Positions 26,050 through 34,770 of a DNA stretch of 64,000 nucleotides are shown here, piece after piece. Both the position numbers and the translations under genes were made by a program. The stretch is from Propionibacteriaceae bacterium. Lineage in GTDB: Bacteria > Actinomycetota > Actinomycetes > Propionibacteriales > Propionibacteriaceae. Where the stretch lies: contig JAOPXN010000070.1 in assembly GCA_025965155.1 (NCBI GenBank), forward strand, positions 62,001 to 126,000, read 5' to 3'. Below the pieces are notes generated by a model that did not search any database, was not told the DNA's origin, and was given only the letters and a program-made list of their open reading frames with translations. Each line of letters begins with the position of its first letter. Position 1 is the first letter of the stretch.

Positions 26050-27311
26050 CAGACCACCCGGCCCAGCTGGTCCACGGCGGACCAGGCCTGCGCGACACTC
26101 ATCCCGCGCGGCACGGTGACCACCCGCCACTGGTTGTCGCGCAGAATCTGAGCGGCGAGCTCGGACTGGTTCTGGATCCGATCGCTGGCCGGTCCGTCGG
26201 CGAAGCTGTCGATTTCGAGCAGCAGGGCGATTCCCTGTGCGCGGTTGCGTCGGAGCCGCAGCAGGGCCTGGGCGTCCTCCACCCCCATCCGGCCGAGAAT
26301 GGCGATCACCAGCTGGCCCGGTCGGTCGACCGACGCCGCCTCGATGGCGTAGTGCAGAGTCGCGGTCTGTCGCGCCTTCAGGTCGGTCAAGCGGTTGATG
26401 ACCACCTCCTGGCTGGCGGAGCTGTGCTGTCCCATGGTGCCAGCGATGTGCATCGGTCCCTCGGCCTCGTAGATCTCGATCCCGAATCCGTCGTCGAGGA
26501 AGTGGATGGCGATCGAGGCCGCCGCGGAGATCGCCCACTCCATCGAGTTGTTGATGCCGCGGCCGGCATGCGCGGTGCTGCGTGAGTCCAGCAGGATGCT
26601 GGCGCTCGGGTCCAGCGCCTGTTCCTCCCGACGTACCATCAGGTCGCCCCAGCGGGCTGTGGAGCGCCAGTGGATCCGCCGCACATCGTCGCCTTGGCGG
26701 TACTCCCGAACTAGTGCGTCGTCCTGGCCGACGACTCCGATCCGGTGCGGTCGGGCCTCCCCGGTGCTTCCCGCGCCGCCGGCGGTACGCATGACCGGGA
26801 GCGGGACGATTTCGGGCGTGACCAGGACCTCGGAGGTGGCAACGAACTGACGGTCCAGCCGGACCAGCCCGAAGGGGTCGGTGGTACGGACCATCAGCGG
26901 GCCGGTGCGGAAGCGACCCCGGACCCGACCCAGCAGCGGGTACTGGACCTCGCGGCGCCAGCTGAGATCGGCCTTGTCCACCAGGAAGCGGGGCCGGTTG
27001 CCCAGCTCGGCCGGCACCGAGTCCTCCAGCATCAAGATCCCGGCGGGAAGCCGGCCGTCCTGGCCGAGGATGATCCTGCCGTGCATCGGCGACCCAAGCG
27101 GTACCTGGGCCGGCTCCACCGATCGCTCACACGACATCCGCAGCCGCGCCCTGGACACGAGTACGGCGGCGATCAGCGGCAGCACCAGCAGAAGCAGTCC
27201 GAGACGCATCACGTCACGCTGGCTGGCCATCATCGACACGACAACCACCGCTGACCCGAGAACCACCAGAGCCCGCCCCCGCGCGGTCAGCAGCCGCCAC
27301 GGCCTCCGCAT
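26049..27311 (-). CDS. DUF58 domain protein of the MoxR operon
   Basis: 420 residues. Two N-terminal membrane helices (about 12-30 and 32-50), then a soluble part with the DUF58 signature VREYRQGDDVRRIHWRSTAR and a von Willebrand-A-like C-terminal fold (SILLDSRSTAHAG). In MoxR operons such proteins are thought to act as substrates or partners of the AAA ATPase in assembling envelope complexes. A 4-nt gap separates it from moxR upstream, and its stop overlaps the transglutaminase start. Confidence 0.9.
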   Translation of the reverse strand: MRRPWRLLTARGRALVVLGSAVVVVSMMASQRDVMRLGLLLLVLPLIAAVLVSRARLRMSCERSVEPAQVPLGSPMHGRIILGQDGRLPAGILMLEDSVPAELGNRPRFLVDKADLSWRREVQYPLLGRVRGRFRTGPLMVRTTDPFGLVRLDRQFVATSEVLVTPEIVPLPVMRTAGGAGSTGEARPHRIGVVGQDDALVREYRQGDDVRRIHWRSTARWGDLMVRREEQALDPSASILLDSRSTAHAGRGINNSMEWAISAAASIAIHFLDDGFGIEIYEAEGPMHIAGTMGQHSSASQEVVINRLTDLKARQTATLHYAIEAASVDRPGQLVIAILGRMGVEDAQALLRLRRNRAQGIALLLEIDSFADGPASDRIQNQSELAAQILRDNQWRVVTVPRGMSVAQAWSAVDQLGRVV

Positions 27312-27315
27312 CTGG

Positions 27316-28302
27316 TTACCGCCGGTCGGGGACGTTCACCGAGTGAACGGCCGAGGAGATGATGTCGCTGACCGTACGTCGAGCCAGCTGGGCGTCGGTG
27401 GACGGCAGCACCCGGTGTGCCAGTACGGGTACCGCCAGCGCCGACACGTCGTCCGGGCTGACGTAGTCCCGACCGGACAGGGCCGCGAAGGCGCGGCTGG
27501 CCCGGAGGAGCTGCAAGGTGGCCCGCGGGGAGGCGCCCAGCCGCAGGTCGCGAGAGTTCCGGGTCGCGTTGACGATCTGGACGATGTAGTGCTTGACGGC
27601 CGGGGAGAGGTAGACCGTCTTGACCGCGTCGATCATGCCGCGGACCGCTGCCGCGTCGGTCACCGGCTGCAGCGCGGCCAGCGGGTCGGTGGACCCGTGG
27701 GAGTCGAGCATGTCGAGCTCTGAGTTGGGGGTCGGATAGCCCATCTCGATCCGGATCATGAAGCGGTCACGTTGCGCCTCGGGCAGGGGATAGGTTCCCT
27801 CCATCTCGATCGGGTTCTGGGTGGCCACCACCATGAAGGGCGTCTCCAGCAGGTACGTGGTGCCGTCCACGCTGACCTGTCGTTCCTCCATCGACTCCAG
27901 CAGCGCCGACTGGGTCTTCGGGGAGGCACGGTTGATCTCATCCCCGACCACGATGTTGGCGAAGATGCCGCCCGGCTTGAACTCGAAGTCGCGTGTCTCC
28001 TGGTTGAAGATCGAGACACCGGTGATGTCGGAGGGCAGCAGGTCGGGGGTGAACTGGACGCGCCGGACCGTGCAGGCGATCGAACGGCCGAGGGCCTTGG
28101 CCAGCATCGTCTTGCCGACTCCTGGCACATCCTCGACGAGCAGGTGTCCCTCCGCCAGCAAGGTGACAAGAGCCAGGTCGATCGGCATCCGCTTGCCTTC
28201 GATCACCCCTTCGATGGCCTGTCGGACCTTACCGATGACCTGGACGACATCTCCGAGGGAGTACGTCCCGACATCCGTCGGCTTGTCATAGCTCAGACTC
28301 AC
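27316..28302 (-). CDS. MoxR-family AAA ATPase
   Basis: 328 residues. Walker [10 protein letters not shown] (57-65), the MoxR-typical [16 protein letters not shown] pore region, Walker [20 protein letters not shown] and the sensor/arginine segment [20 protein letters not shown]. Cytoplasmic chaperone ATPase presumed to mature or remodel complexes with the DUF58 and transglutaminase proteins. GTG 28302 has a GGAGG Shine-Dalgarno 5 nt upstream; a longer frame reaching 28812 runs through the divergent intergenic region and is not supported. First gene of the operon. Confidence 0.92.
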   Translation of the reverse strand: MSLSYDKPTDVGTYSLGDVVQVIGKVRQAIEGVIEGKRMPIDLALVTLLAEGHLLVEDVPGVGKTMLAKALGRSIACTVRRVQFTPDLLPSDITGVSIFNQETRDFEFKPGGIFANIVVGDEINRASPKTQSALLESMEERQVSVDGTTYLLETPFMVVATQNPIEMEGTYPLPEAQRDRFMIRIEMGYPTPNSELDMLDSHGSTDPLAALQPVTDAAAVRGMIDAVKTVYLSPAVKHYIVQIVNATRNSRDLRLGASPRATLQLLRASRAFAALSGRDYVSPDDVSALAVPVLAHRVLPSTDAQLARRTVSDIISSAVHSVNVPDRR

Positions 28303-28550
28303 TGGCCCTCCGTGCCCCGTTGCGTCGTCACCCCGGAGCGCAACACGACCAAATAACGGTCGGAGACGTCGTCGTGACCTGGCTTGCGTGTGTGCGCTGG
28401 CGCACGCCACACATCGTATGCCGCGGCTCCGCCCAGCGGGACGCGTCGGTCTAACCCTACGTGGCAGTTCGGCAGAACCAAGGCTCGAGCGCCGGCTCGG
28501 ACCGTTTGCGAACACGCCGGGGCCTGTAGCGGGGTGCCAAGAGGTGCTCT
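28303..28550. other. divergent moxR/mraZ intergenic region
   Basis: No gene. It holds a GTGCGC-TG-GCGCAC inverted repeat (28392-28405) within a larger GTGT/ACAC-flanked dyad, and a weak minus-strand TTATTT (28350-28355) that could be a moxR -10 box. No confident mraZ promoter could be picked by eye. Confidence 0.35.
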
Positions 28551-28607
28551 GTGGGGCGAAGTGGAGTACAGTGGCGCAAAGTGGAGCAGATCGGACCGAT
28601 TGTGGAG
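28551..28607 (+). promoter_or_regulatory. MraZ operator: 10-bp-periodic GTGG repeats
   Basis: GTGG begins at 28551, 28561, 28571 and 28581, exactly one helical turn apart (GTGGGG, GTGGAG, GTGGCG, GTGGAG), with a fifth GTGGAG at 28602. Direct repeats with this core and spacing upstream of mraZ are the known binding pattern of the MraZ autoregulator, which would control the division/wall operon from here. Confidence 0.8.
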
Positions 28608-28624
28608 CAAGGAGGTGCGTACCG

Positions 28625-29053
28625 GTGTTTCTCGGTACACATACTCCGAAGCTCGACGAGAAGGGACGGCTGATCCTGCCGGCGAAGTTTCGAGACGGGC
28701 TGGCTGACGGACTGGTCATCACTCGGGGCCAGGACCGATGCCTGGCGATCTGGCCGATCGCAGCCTTCATCGAGCAGACCCAGACTCTGGCCAACGCACC
28801 ATCCAGCAACAAGCAAGTCCGCGACTACCAGCGAATGCTCGCCTCGGGAGCCTCGGACGAGATACCGGACAAGCAGGGCCGCATCACGATCCCTCCGCAC
28901 CTGCGGACGTACGCGGCACTCGACAAGGACTGTGTCGTGGTTGGTGCGATCAACCGGGTGGAGGTCTGGGACTCCGAAGCCTGGCAGGAGTACTCCACGC
29001 GGCAGGAGTCGGCTTTTGCCGACATGAACGACGAGGTGTTCCCGGGGTTGTGA
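28625..29053 (+). CDS. mraZ: transcriptional regulator MraZ
   Basis: 142 residues, two AbrB-like SpoVT/MraZ repeats: [20 protein letters not shown] with its DxxGR-LxxP core (2-21) and the second [13 protein letters not shown] (about 80-92). The ring-forming DNA-binding protein represses the dcw operon, including itself, through GTGG repeats, five of which lie just upstream. GTG 28625 is preceded by AAGGAGG 9 nt upstream. An upstream in-frame extension to 28388 overlaps the operator and is rejected. First gene of the dcw cluster. Confidence 0.95.
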   Translation: MFLGTHTPKLDEKGRLILPAKFRDGLADGLVITRGQDRCLAIWPIAAFIEQTQTLANAPSSNKQVRDYQRMLASGASDEIPDKQGRITIPPHLRTYAALDKDCVVVGAINRVEVWDSEAWQEYSTRQESAFADMNDEVFPGL

Positions 29054-29113
29054 GTCCGCGACTCGCCCACTTCGAGAACTCCTGAGAACTGAACAGCTGA
29101 GGGTGGGGCCGCG

Positions 29114-29220
29114 ACTCGTGTCGTGAGGCTTCAGCCCGTAGGTCTGGCTCCCTGGCACACCTTCCCCGGTGCCAGGTGGCACTTCCCGCAGACCTCGGGC
29201 TGAAACCTCTGGACACGAGT
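29114..29220 (+). ncRNA. mraW RNA motif (leader of rsmH)
   Basis: Long hairpin between mraZ and rsmH. Outer stem ACTCGTGTC/GACACGAGT (29114-29122 with 29212-29220), partly paired middle, then 29132-29146 with 29189-29202 (one bulged base), an asymmetric internal loop containing CACTTCCCG, and a terminal stem CCTGGCAC/GTGCCAGG (29151-29158 with 29169-29176) capped by a loop with CTTCCCC. The repeated CUUCCC-type loops and the location match, from memory, the described actinobacterial mraW motif. Its function is unknown, presumably cis-regulation of the downstream cell-wall genes. Confidence 0.75.
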
Positions 29221-29301
29221 CCTCCCAGTTTCAGTTGAGAAACGCCTGCTTCGTCGGGCACCGGATGGGGAACTGCGCCGAGAGGCGATGAAGGGGTCGA
29301 G

Positions 29302-29475
29302 ATGTCCTTGCTGGAGTCGAAGACGGGCCGGTTGCACCGGCCGTCCACGACGAACCCCAGCGAACGCCGGATCAGACACCAGGCGTTGGAGAACCTCACG
29401 GCCGCCGGCCTCTCGCTCGGCGCCTCCATCGGCGCTACCGCCCTCATCTGGGCGGTCCTGAGGTGGCTGGCATGA
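29302..29475 (+). CDS. 57-residue membrane microprotein upstream of rsmH
   Basis: Small open frame not described in the standard dcw cluster. ATG 29302 has GAAGGGG 6 nt upstream, and its TGA overlaps the rsmH start (ATGA), the same coupling as the other genes here. The first 30 residues are basic and Ser/Arg-rich, the rest a single hydrophobic helix ([20 protein letters not shown]) ending in LRWLA. By topology a bitopic membrane protein. I do not recognise a family. Codon positions show the high third-base GC of the neighbours, which supports real coding. Confidence 0.65.
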   Translation: MSLLESKTGRLHRPSTTNPSERRIRHQALENLTAAGLSLGASIGATALIWAVLRWLA

Positions 29476-30446
29476 GCAGCGCCGCAGAACAGCACACCCC
29501 CGTGATGCTGGCCGAGATCGTCAGCCTGCTGAGCCCGGCGCTGGACGCCGAGGCGGCCGGTGACGCGCCGATCCTGGTGGACTGCACCCTTGGCATGGGT
29601 GGCCATGCCGAGGCGCTGCTGTCAGCCTGCCCGCGGGCTCAGCTGGTGGGCCTGGACCGGGATGCCGATGCACTGGCGCTGGCGGGGGAGCGACTCCGGC
29701 CGTTCGGCGACCGCGTCACCCTGGTCCAGGCGGTCTACGACGAGCTGCCGCAGGTGCTGGAACGGCTGGGTCACCGCTCGGTCCAGGGCGTGCTGCTGGA
29801 CCTCGGTCTGTCCTCCCTGCAGATCGACCGGCCGGAGCGAGGTTTCGCCTACGCCGTGGACGCCCCGCTGGACATGCGGATGGACCCTCGGCAGGAGCTC
29901 ACCGCGGCGGGCATCTTGAACACGTACTCGGCCCGCGAGCTGTCCCGGATCCTGCGCCGCTACGGCGAGGAGCGGTTCGCCGACCGGATCGCCCGCCGGA
30001 TCGTGGCGGCTCGCGAGGAGGAGCCGTTCAGCACCTCGGCCCGCCTGGTCGCCCTGCTGTACGACGCCATCCCGATGGCCGCTCGGAAGACCGGCGGCCA
30101 TCCCGCGAAGCGCACCTTCCAGGCGCTGCGGATCGAGGTCAACAACGAGCTCGAGGTGCTTGAGTCGGTGCTGCCCAGCGCTATCGCGGCGCTAGCCGTG
30201 GGGGGCCGGATCGCGGTCCTGGCGTACCACTCCCTGGAGGACCGCCTGGTGAAGCAGATCCTCGCGATCAAGTCGACCGATCGGGCACCACGGAACCTTC
30301 CGGTGGTGCCGGCCGGCTACGGCGCCGAGCTGAAGCTGCTGACCCGCGGTGCCCAACGACCTACCAGCGACGAGGCTGAGCACAACCGGAGAGCGGCCTC
30401 GGCACGCCTGAGAGCAGCGATGAGGATAGAGGAGGCGGCCGCATGA
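29472..30446 (+). CDS. rsmH: 16S rRNA (cytosine1402-N4)-methyltransferase RsmH (MraW)
   Basis: 324 residues. [13 protein letters not shown] at the N-terminus, the SAM motif [40 protein letters not shown] and the characteristic [17 protein letters not shown] and [14 protein letters not shown] blocks. It methylates C1402 in the ribosomal P site. ATG 29472 is preferred over GTG 29463 because GAGGTGG lies just upstream and it overlaps the stop of the microprotein. Its own stop overlaps ftsL. Confidence 0.95.
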   Translation: MSSAAEQHTPVMLAEIVSLLSPALDAEAAGDAPILVDCTLGMGGHAEALLSACPRAQLVGLDRDADALALAGERLRPFGDRVTLVQAVYDELPQVLERLGHRSVQGVLLDLGLSSLQIDRPERGFAYAVDAPLDMRMDPRQELTAAGILNTYSARELSRILRRYGEERFADRIARRIVAAREEEPFSTSARLVALLYDAIPMAARKTGGHPAKRTFQALRIEVNNELEVLESVLPSAIAALAVGGRIAVLAYHSLEDRLVKQILAIKSTDRAPRNLPVVPAGYGAELKLLTRGAQRPTSDEAEHNRRAASARLRAAMRIEEAAA

Positions 30447-31087
30447 GTGCGCTATGGGCACCGGTGACCGGGTGGAAAGAGTCGACCAGGCAGCCGGCGC
30501 CGACCTCGGCCCGGCTGAGCGCTGTGCCGGCCCGACGCGCCCGGATGGCACGGATACCGTTCCTGATCATCCTGGTCGCTGTCTTCGGCATGGGCATGGC
30601 AGGGCTGCTGCTGCTGAACACCACGCTGCAGAACCAGGCGTTCCAGTCCCGGGCGCTGAACCGGCAGGCGACCGAGCTCGCGTACGCCCAAGGTGAGCTG
30701 GAGAGCCGGATCGACCAGCGCGCCGCACCGCAGGAGCTGGCTCGCCGGGCGTCGTCGCTGGGTATGCGGCCCAACCCGGAGCCAGCTTTCCTGGTCGCTC
30801 CCACCGGCAAGGTGCTCGGCGACGCCAAGCCCGTCACCGGCTCCGAAGTACCCAGCCTGATCGTGAAGTCTCCGCAGGAGATTGCGGCGGACAAGGCTGC
30901 AGCCAGGGCGCGGGCCGAGCTGAAGGCAGCACAGAAGGCCGCGGCAGCCAAGGCCAAGGCTGAGGCGGCCAAGCGGAAGGCGGAGCAGCAGGCGGTCGAG
31001 ACTAAGAACAAGGCCGAGCAGAAAAAGCAGCAGGCGACAACCCAGCAGAAGAAGTCGAACTCGGGCAACCCGGAAGGACGCGGCTGA
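30443..31087 (+). CDS. ftsL: FtsL-like division protein with long charged tail
   Basis: 214 residues, bitopic. Cytoplasmic basic N-terminus, one membrane helix ([20 protein letters not shown], about 38-57), a short periplasm-side coiled coil (about 60-105) ending with the [17 protein letters not shown] motif typical of actinobacterial FtsL, then an unusual 75-residue Ala/Lys/Glu/Gln-rich tail (about 140-214) resembling a TolA-type helix. It should join FtsB/DivIC and FtsQ in the divisome. Start overlaps the rsmH stop (ATGA); its stop shares one base with the ftsI ATG. Confidence 0.85.
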   Translation: MSALWAPVTGWKESTRQPAPTSARLSAVPARRARMARIPFLIILVAVFGMGMAGLLLLNTTLQNQAFQSRALNRQATELAYAQGELESRIDQRAAPQELARRASSLGMRPNPEPAFLVAPTGKVLGDAKPVTGSEVPSLIVKSPQEIAADKAAARARAELKAAQKAAAAKAKAEAAKRKAEQQAVETKNKAEQKKQQATTQQKKSNSGNPEGRG

Positions 31088-33102
31088 TGGCAGCTGCCCG
31101 ACGGCCCCACCCGTCCCGTACCAGCGCGACGCGGCGACCGGCCAACCAGGCTGGCCAGCCGGCCTCGCGGCAGGTCCGGTCGGCTGCCCCGCCCACCCGG
31201 ACGGCTAGATCCCACACATCCACCGGTGCGGGTGGATCGCACGCACCCCGCTCCGCGGGCGCGGGCCGATCGCGGGCAGGCGCCACGAGGCCCAGAGCCG
31301 GAGCGGCCGGGGCCGGCACCACGCCGACGGCCAGGAAGGCCTACAAGCCTCCGGTGCGGATGCCGCTGGGATCCGGACCCCGCAGACTCCGGATCGTCAT
31401 AGTCGGCATGGCTATCGCCCTGTCGCTGTGCGGCGGGCGGCTGCTGCAGCTTCAGGGCTTCGACTCCTCCGCGTACGCGGCTACCTCGGCGGAGCAGTTG
31501 ACCCGGACCCTGCCGTTGCTGCCCTCCAGAGGCGACATCACCGACCGCAACGGTCTGGTGATGGCCTCCACCGAGGCTGCGGTGGCAATCACTGCGGACC
31601 CTCAGCTGACCGGGCCCAAGGCGGCGGAGATCGCGGAGGTGCTGAGCAGCTACCTGCCCGTTGACTCGGCGACGATGATCAGCCTGCTGACCAGGCCGAA
31701 CACCCGGTTCGTCTACCTGGTGAAGAAGGTGCCGGCGGCCACGTACAGCAAGATCGCGGCGGACCTGGCCGAGCGCGACATCTACGGTGTCTTCCGCGAG
31801 AGTGACCCGATCCGTACCTACCCGGGCGGAGCCGTGGGCGCCGGTGTGGTGGGCTTCGTCGGCGCCGACGGCAAGGGCCAGGCCGGCCTGGAGCAGACCC
31901 TGAACACCGAGCTGGCCGGCATCGAGGGCCAGGAGAAGTACGAGAGCGCCCCCAACGGCAGCAAGATCCCGCTGGGTGCCAGCGTCACCACCCCTGCCAC
32001 CAACGGCACCAACTACCGGCTCACCATCGACTCCGAGCTGCAGTGGATGGCAGAACGACGGCTGGCGGCGCAGGTCCGCAGTTCCAAGGCCGACTACGGC
32101 TTCGCTATCACGATCAACATCAAGAACGGCGAGATCCTGGCCATGGCCAACGCGCCGACGGTGGACAGCTCCGACCCGGGCGCCAGCGACCCCGACGACC
32201 GCGGCAACCGTGCGATCACGCAGGTGTACGAGCCGGGCAGCGTGCAGAAGATCCTGACGGCGGCAGCCCTGATTGACGCCACCAAGGATAACGGCTCAAC
32301 CAGGATCACGCCGCACACCCGCGTCACGGTACCGCCGCTGCTGGCGTCAGGCGGTGGCCGCATCAAGGACTACTTCAGCCACGGCACCCTGAGGCTGCTG
32401 ATGCGTGGTGTGATCGCCAACTCCTCCAACATCGGCACCGCGCTCCTGGCCCGCCAGGTGGAGGCCGGCACGATCCGGGAGTACCTGCAGGCTTTCGGGC
32501 TGGGCGCGAAGACCGGCATCGAGGGTCCCGGTGAGGCCACCGGGCAGCTCCCGCCGGCCGACATGGCCAACTACACCCGGGACCAGATTGCCTTCGGGCA
32601 GGGCCTGTCGGTGACCGGTGTGCAGGAGGCGGCGGCTCTGGCCGGAATCCTCAATGGTGGCCTGTACAATCCGCCGACCGTGCTCAAGGGTGCGACCGAC
32701 GCAGCGGGACATGCTGTCGACCTGGCCCGGAGACCTACCCGCCAGATCGTCTCACCGACTACGTCGGCGCAGGTGCGCGACTTGATGCAGGCTGTGGTGG
32801 AGATGGAGGGCCGAGACCACCTCCGGCTCGACAACTACAGCAGCGGCGGCAAGACCGGCACGGCTGAACGCTACGAGGCCAAGTGCGGCTGTTACCAGGG
32901 CTACGTCACCTCTTATGTAGGTTACGCACCGGTGGCTGATCCGGAGCTCCTCACCTATGTCGTGGTCAACAACCCTCGGGTTGGTGACACCGGCGGCGGC
33001 GTTGCCGCGCCTGTCTACCGGGACATCATGGAGTTCGCGCTGCCCCGGTACGGGGTGGAGCCCACGGCCCAGCGGACCAAGTCCAAGGCCATCGAATGGT
33101 GA
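31087..33102 (+). CDS. ftsI: class B penicillin-binding protein FtsI/PbpB
   Basis: 671 residues. A 90-residue Ala/Arg/Gly-rich cytoplasmic head, one membrane helix (about 101-118), the pedestal motif RGDITDRNG (148-156), and the transpeptidase with S385VQK388 (acyl-serine motif), SSN (446-448) and KTGT (589-592). It is the septal D,D-transpeptidase, the beta-lactam target partnered with FtsW. No PASTA domain is present. The long basic head is larger than in most homologues, as in other actinobacteria. A 111-nt gap with a new promoter follows before murE. Confidence 0.95.
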   Translation: MAAARRPHPSRTSATRRPANQAGQPASRQVRSAAPPTRTARSHTSTGAGGSHAPRSAGAGRSRAGATRPRAGAAGAGTTPTARKAYKPPVRMPLGSGPRRLRIVIVGMAIALSLCGGRLLQLQGFDSSAYAATSAEQLTRTLPLLPSRGDITDRNGLVMASTEAAVAITADPQLTGPKAAEIAEVLSSYLPVDSATMISLLTRPNTRFVYLVKKVPAATYSKIAADLAERDIYGVFRESDPIRTYPGGAVGAGVVGFVGADGKGQAGLEQTLNTELAGIEGQEKYESAPNGSKIPLGASVTTPATNGTNYRLTIDSELQWMAERRLAAQVRSSKADYGFAITINIKNGEILAMANAPTVDSSDPGASDPDDRGNRAITQVYEPGSVQKILTAAALIDATKDNGSTRITPHTRVTVPPLLASGGGRIKDYFSHGTLRLLMRGVIANSSNIGTALLARQVEAGTIREYLQAFGLGAKTGIEGPGEATGQLPPADMANYTRDQIAFGQGLSVTGVQEAAALAGILNGGLYNPPTVLKGATDAAGHAVDLARRPTRQIVSPTTSAQVRDLMQAVVEMEGRDHLRLDNYSSGGKTGTAERYEAKCGCYQGYVTSYVGYAPVADPELLTYVVVNNPRVGDTGGGVAAPVYRDIMEFALPRYGVEPTAQRTKSKAIEW

Positions 33103-33200
33103 TGCACGCGTCATTGGGTGCTGGTCGCAGGCAAGCCGCCACCAACTCACGAGCGAATGGGGATCGCGACACCGGGCGGGCGCATGCCTTCCCGACTCGG

Positions 33201-33206
33201 TAGCGT
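33201..33206 (+). promoter_or_regulatory. -10 box, leaderless start of murE
   Basis: TAGCGT, 7 nt, GTG at 33214, in the only sizeable gap (33103-33213) of the central wall-synthesis genes. Suggests a second entry point into the operon. Confidence 0.5.
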
Positions 33207-33213
33207 CATAGCC

Positions 33214-34770
33214 GTGTCCTCGGTTCATTCTCCGGCGGCTGCCCGCCCCCGGAACAACGGCGGGCTGCGGCTGTCGGTCCTGTTCGGGGTGTCGGCCGAC
33301 CGTGACCGGGCGGTCAGCGGTATCACGTTGGACTCCCGGCTGGTCCGTCCTGGTGACGTGTACGTGGCACTCCCGGGCCACAGCCACCACGGAGCCGTCT
33401 TCGCCGCCGACGCAGTCCGGGCTGGGGCGGTCGCGGTCCTGACCGACGCCGAGGGTGGCGCCATCGCTGCCGCGCTTCACGAGCCGGTGGTCGTGGTGCC
33501 CGATCCGCGGTCGGCGATGGCGCCGGTGGCGGCCCGGATCTACGGCAACCCGAGCGAGCGGCTGACCATGTTCGGCGTCACCGGGACCAACGGCAAGACC
33601 ACCACCACGTACCTGCTGGACGCGGCGCTGCGCGCGGCCGGCCGGCACGTCGGCGTGATCGGCACCATCGGATTCCTGCTGGACGGGCAGCCGCTGGAGG
33701 TGGCCCGGACAACTGTGACCACGCCCGAGTCGCCGGAGCTGCAGGCGCTGCTGGCGGTGATGGCCGAAGGAGGTGCCGACAGCTGCGTCATGGAGGTGTC
33801 GTCGCACGCCATGGTGTTGCGTCGCGCCGACTCGGTCGCATTCGACGTGACGGCCTTCACCAACTTCGGCCGCGACCATCTGGACTTCCACGGCGATGAG
33901 GAGTCCTACTTCGCAGCAAAGGCCAGCCTGTTCACGCCGGCCCACACCCGGCACGCGGTGGTGAACATCGACGACGCGCACGGCCGCCGGCTGGTGGAAC
34001 AGATTGCGGCGGCGGGGGCGATCGAGTGCTCCACGATCAGTCTGTCCGAGGGAGCCGACTACTCGGCTACGACGATGGAGCCACGGCCCGATGGCACTAC
34101 CCGGGTCCGGGTCGCGTGCCCGGGCCGCACCGTTGAGTTCAACCTGAGCCTGCCCGGCGACTTCAACGTACGCAACGCCATCACCGCGCTGGCCATGCTG
34201 GACGTGGTTGGCATCGACCTGGACGCGGCCGCCGTCGGACTGGGCAGGGCGCAGGTGCCCGGCAGGATGCAGCGGGTCGACCTCGGCGTGAGCGCGCCCA
34301 CGGTCTTCGTCGACTTCGCGCACACCCCGCAGGCGGTGACCGCTGCCCTCGGTGCGGTCGCCCAGTCGCGGTGCGTGGCCGTCCTGGGCTGCGGTGGGGA
34401 CCGCGACCCGGACAAGCGGGGACCCATGGGTGCCGCGGCTGCCGAGGCTGCGGCTGTGGTGGTGGTGACCGATGACAACCCGCGCACCGAGGACCCGGCG
34501 GCAATCCGCCGGCTGGTGCTCGAGGGTGCACAGAGGGCGACCCGGGAGCACGGGCTGGCGACACAGCTGATCGACGGCGGTGACCGCCGGTCGGCGATCC
34601 GTACCGCCTTGCAGCATGCGGCCCCGGGGGACGTCGTTGCCATTCTGGGCAAGGGGCACGAGTCAGGCCAGGAGATCGACGGACGGATCCATCCTTTCAG
34701 TGACATCGAGGTGGTCCGGCAGGAGTGGGCGGCGCTGGGGACAGGACGGGACACGGGAGAACCGCGATGA
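33214..34770 (+). CDS. murE: UDP-MurNAc-tripeptide synthetase MurE
   Basis: 518 residues. N-terminal ITLDSRLVRPGDVYVALPG, ATP loop [16 protein letters not shown], the SSHAMVLRRAD substrate region, FTNFGRDHLDFHG, and the diamino-acid-selecting motif DDNPRTEDP, which marks addition of diaminopimelate (meso or LL) rather than lysine. Cytoplasmic muropeptide ligase. Start chosen at GTG 33214 from the -10 spacing; upstream in-frame starts (ATG 33184, GTG 33118) lack convincing Shine-Dalgarno sites. Its TGA overlaps the murF ATG. Confidence 0.94.
   Translation: MSSVHSPAAARPRNNGGLRLSVLFGVSADRDRAVSGITLDSRLVRPGDVYVALPGHSHHGAVFAADAVRAGAVAVLTDAEGGAIAAALHEPVVVVPDPRSAMAPVAARIYGNPSERLTMFGVTGTNGKTTTTYLLDAALRAAGRHVGVIGTIGFLLDGQPLEVARTTVTTPESPELQALLAVMAEGGADSCVMEVSSHAMVLRRADSVAFDVTAFTNFGRDHLDFHGDEESYFAAKASLFTPAHTRHAVVNIDDAHGRRLVEQIAAAGAIECSTISLSEGADYSATTMEPRPDGTTRVRVACPGRTVEFNLSLPGDFNVRNAITALAMLDVVGIDLDAAAVGLGRAQVPGRMQRVDLGVSAPTVFVDFAHTPQAVTAALGAVAQSRCVAVLGCGGDRDPDKRGPMGAAAAEAAAVVVVTDDNPRTEDPAAIRRLVLEGAQRATREHGLATQLIDGGDRRSAIRTALQHAAPGDVVAILGKGHESGQEIDGRIHPFSDIEVVRQEWAALGTGRDTGEPR

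Noticed and set aside
32752-34659. 635-codon minus-strand frame across ftsI/murE
   Set aside because: Long antisense frames are common at this GC content; it covers two clear wall genes and shows no motif.
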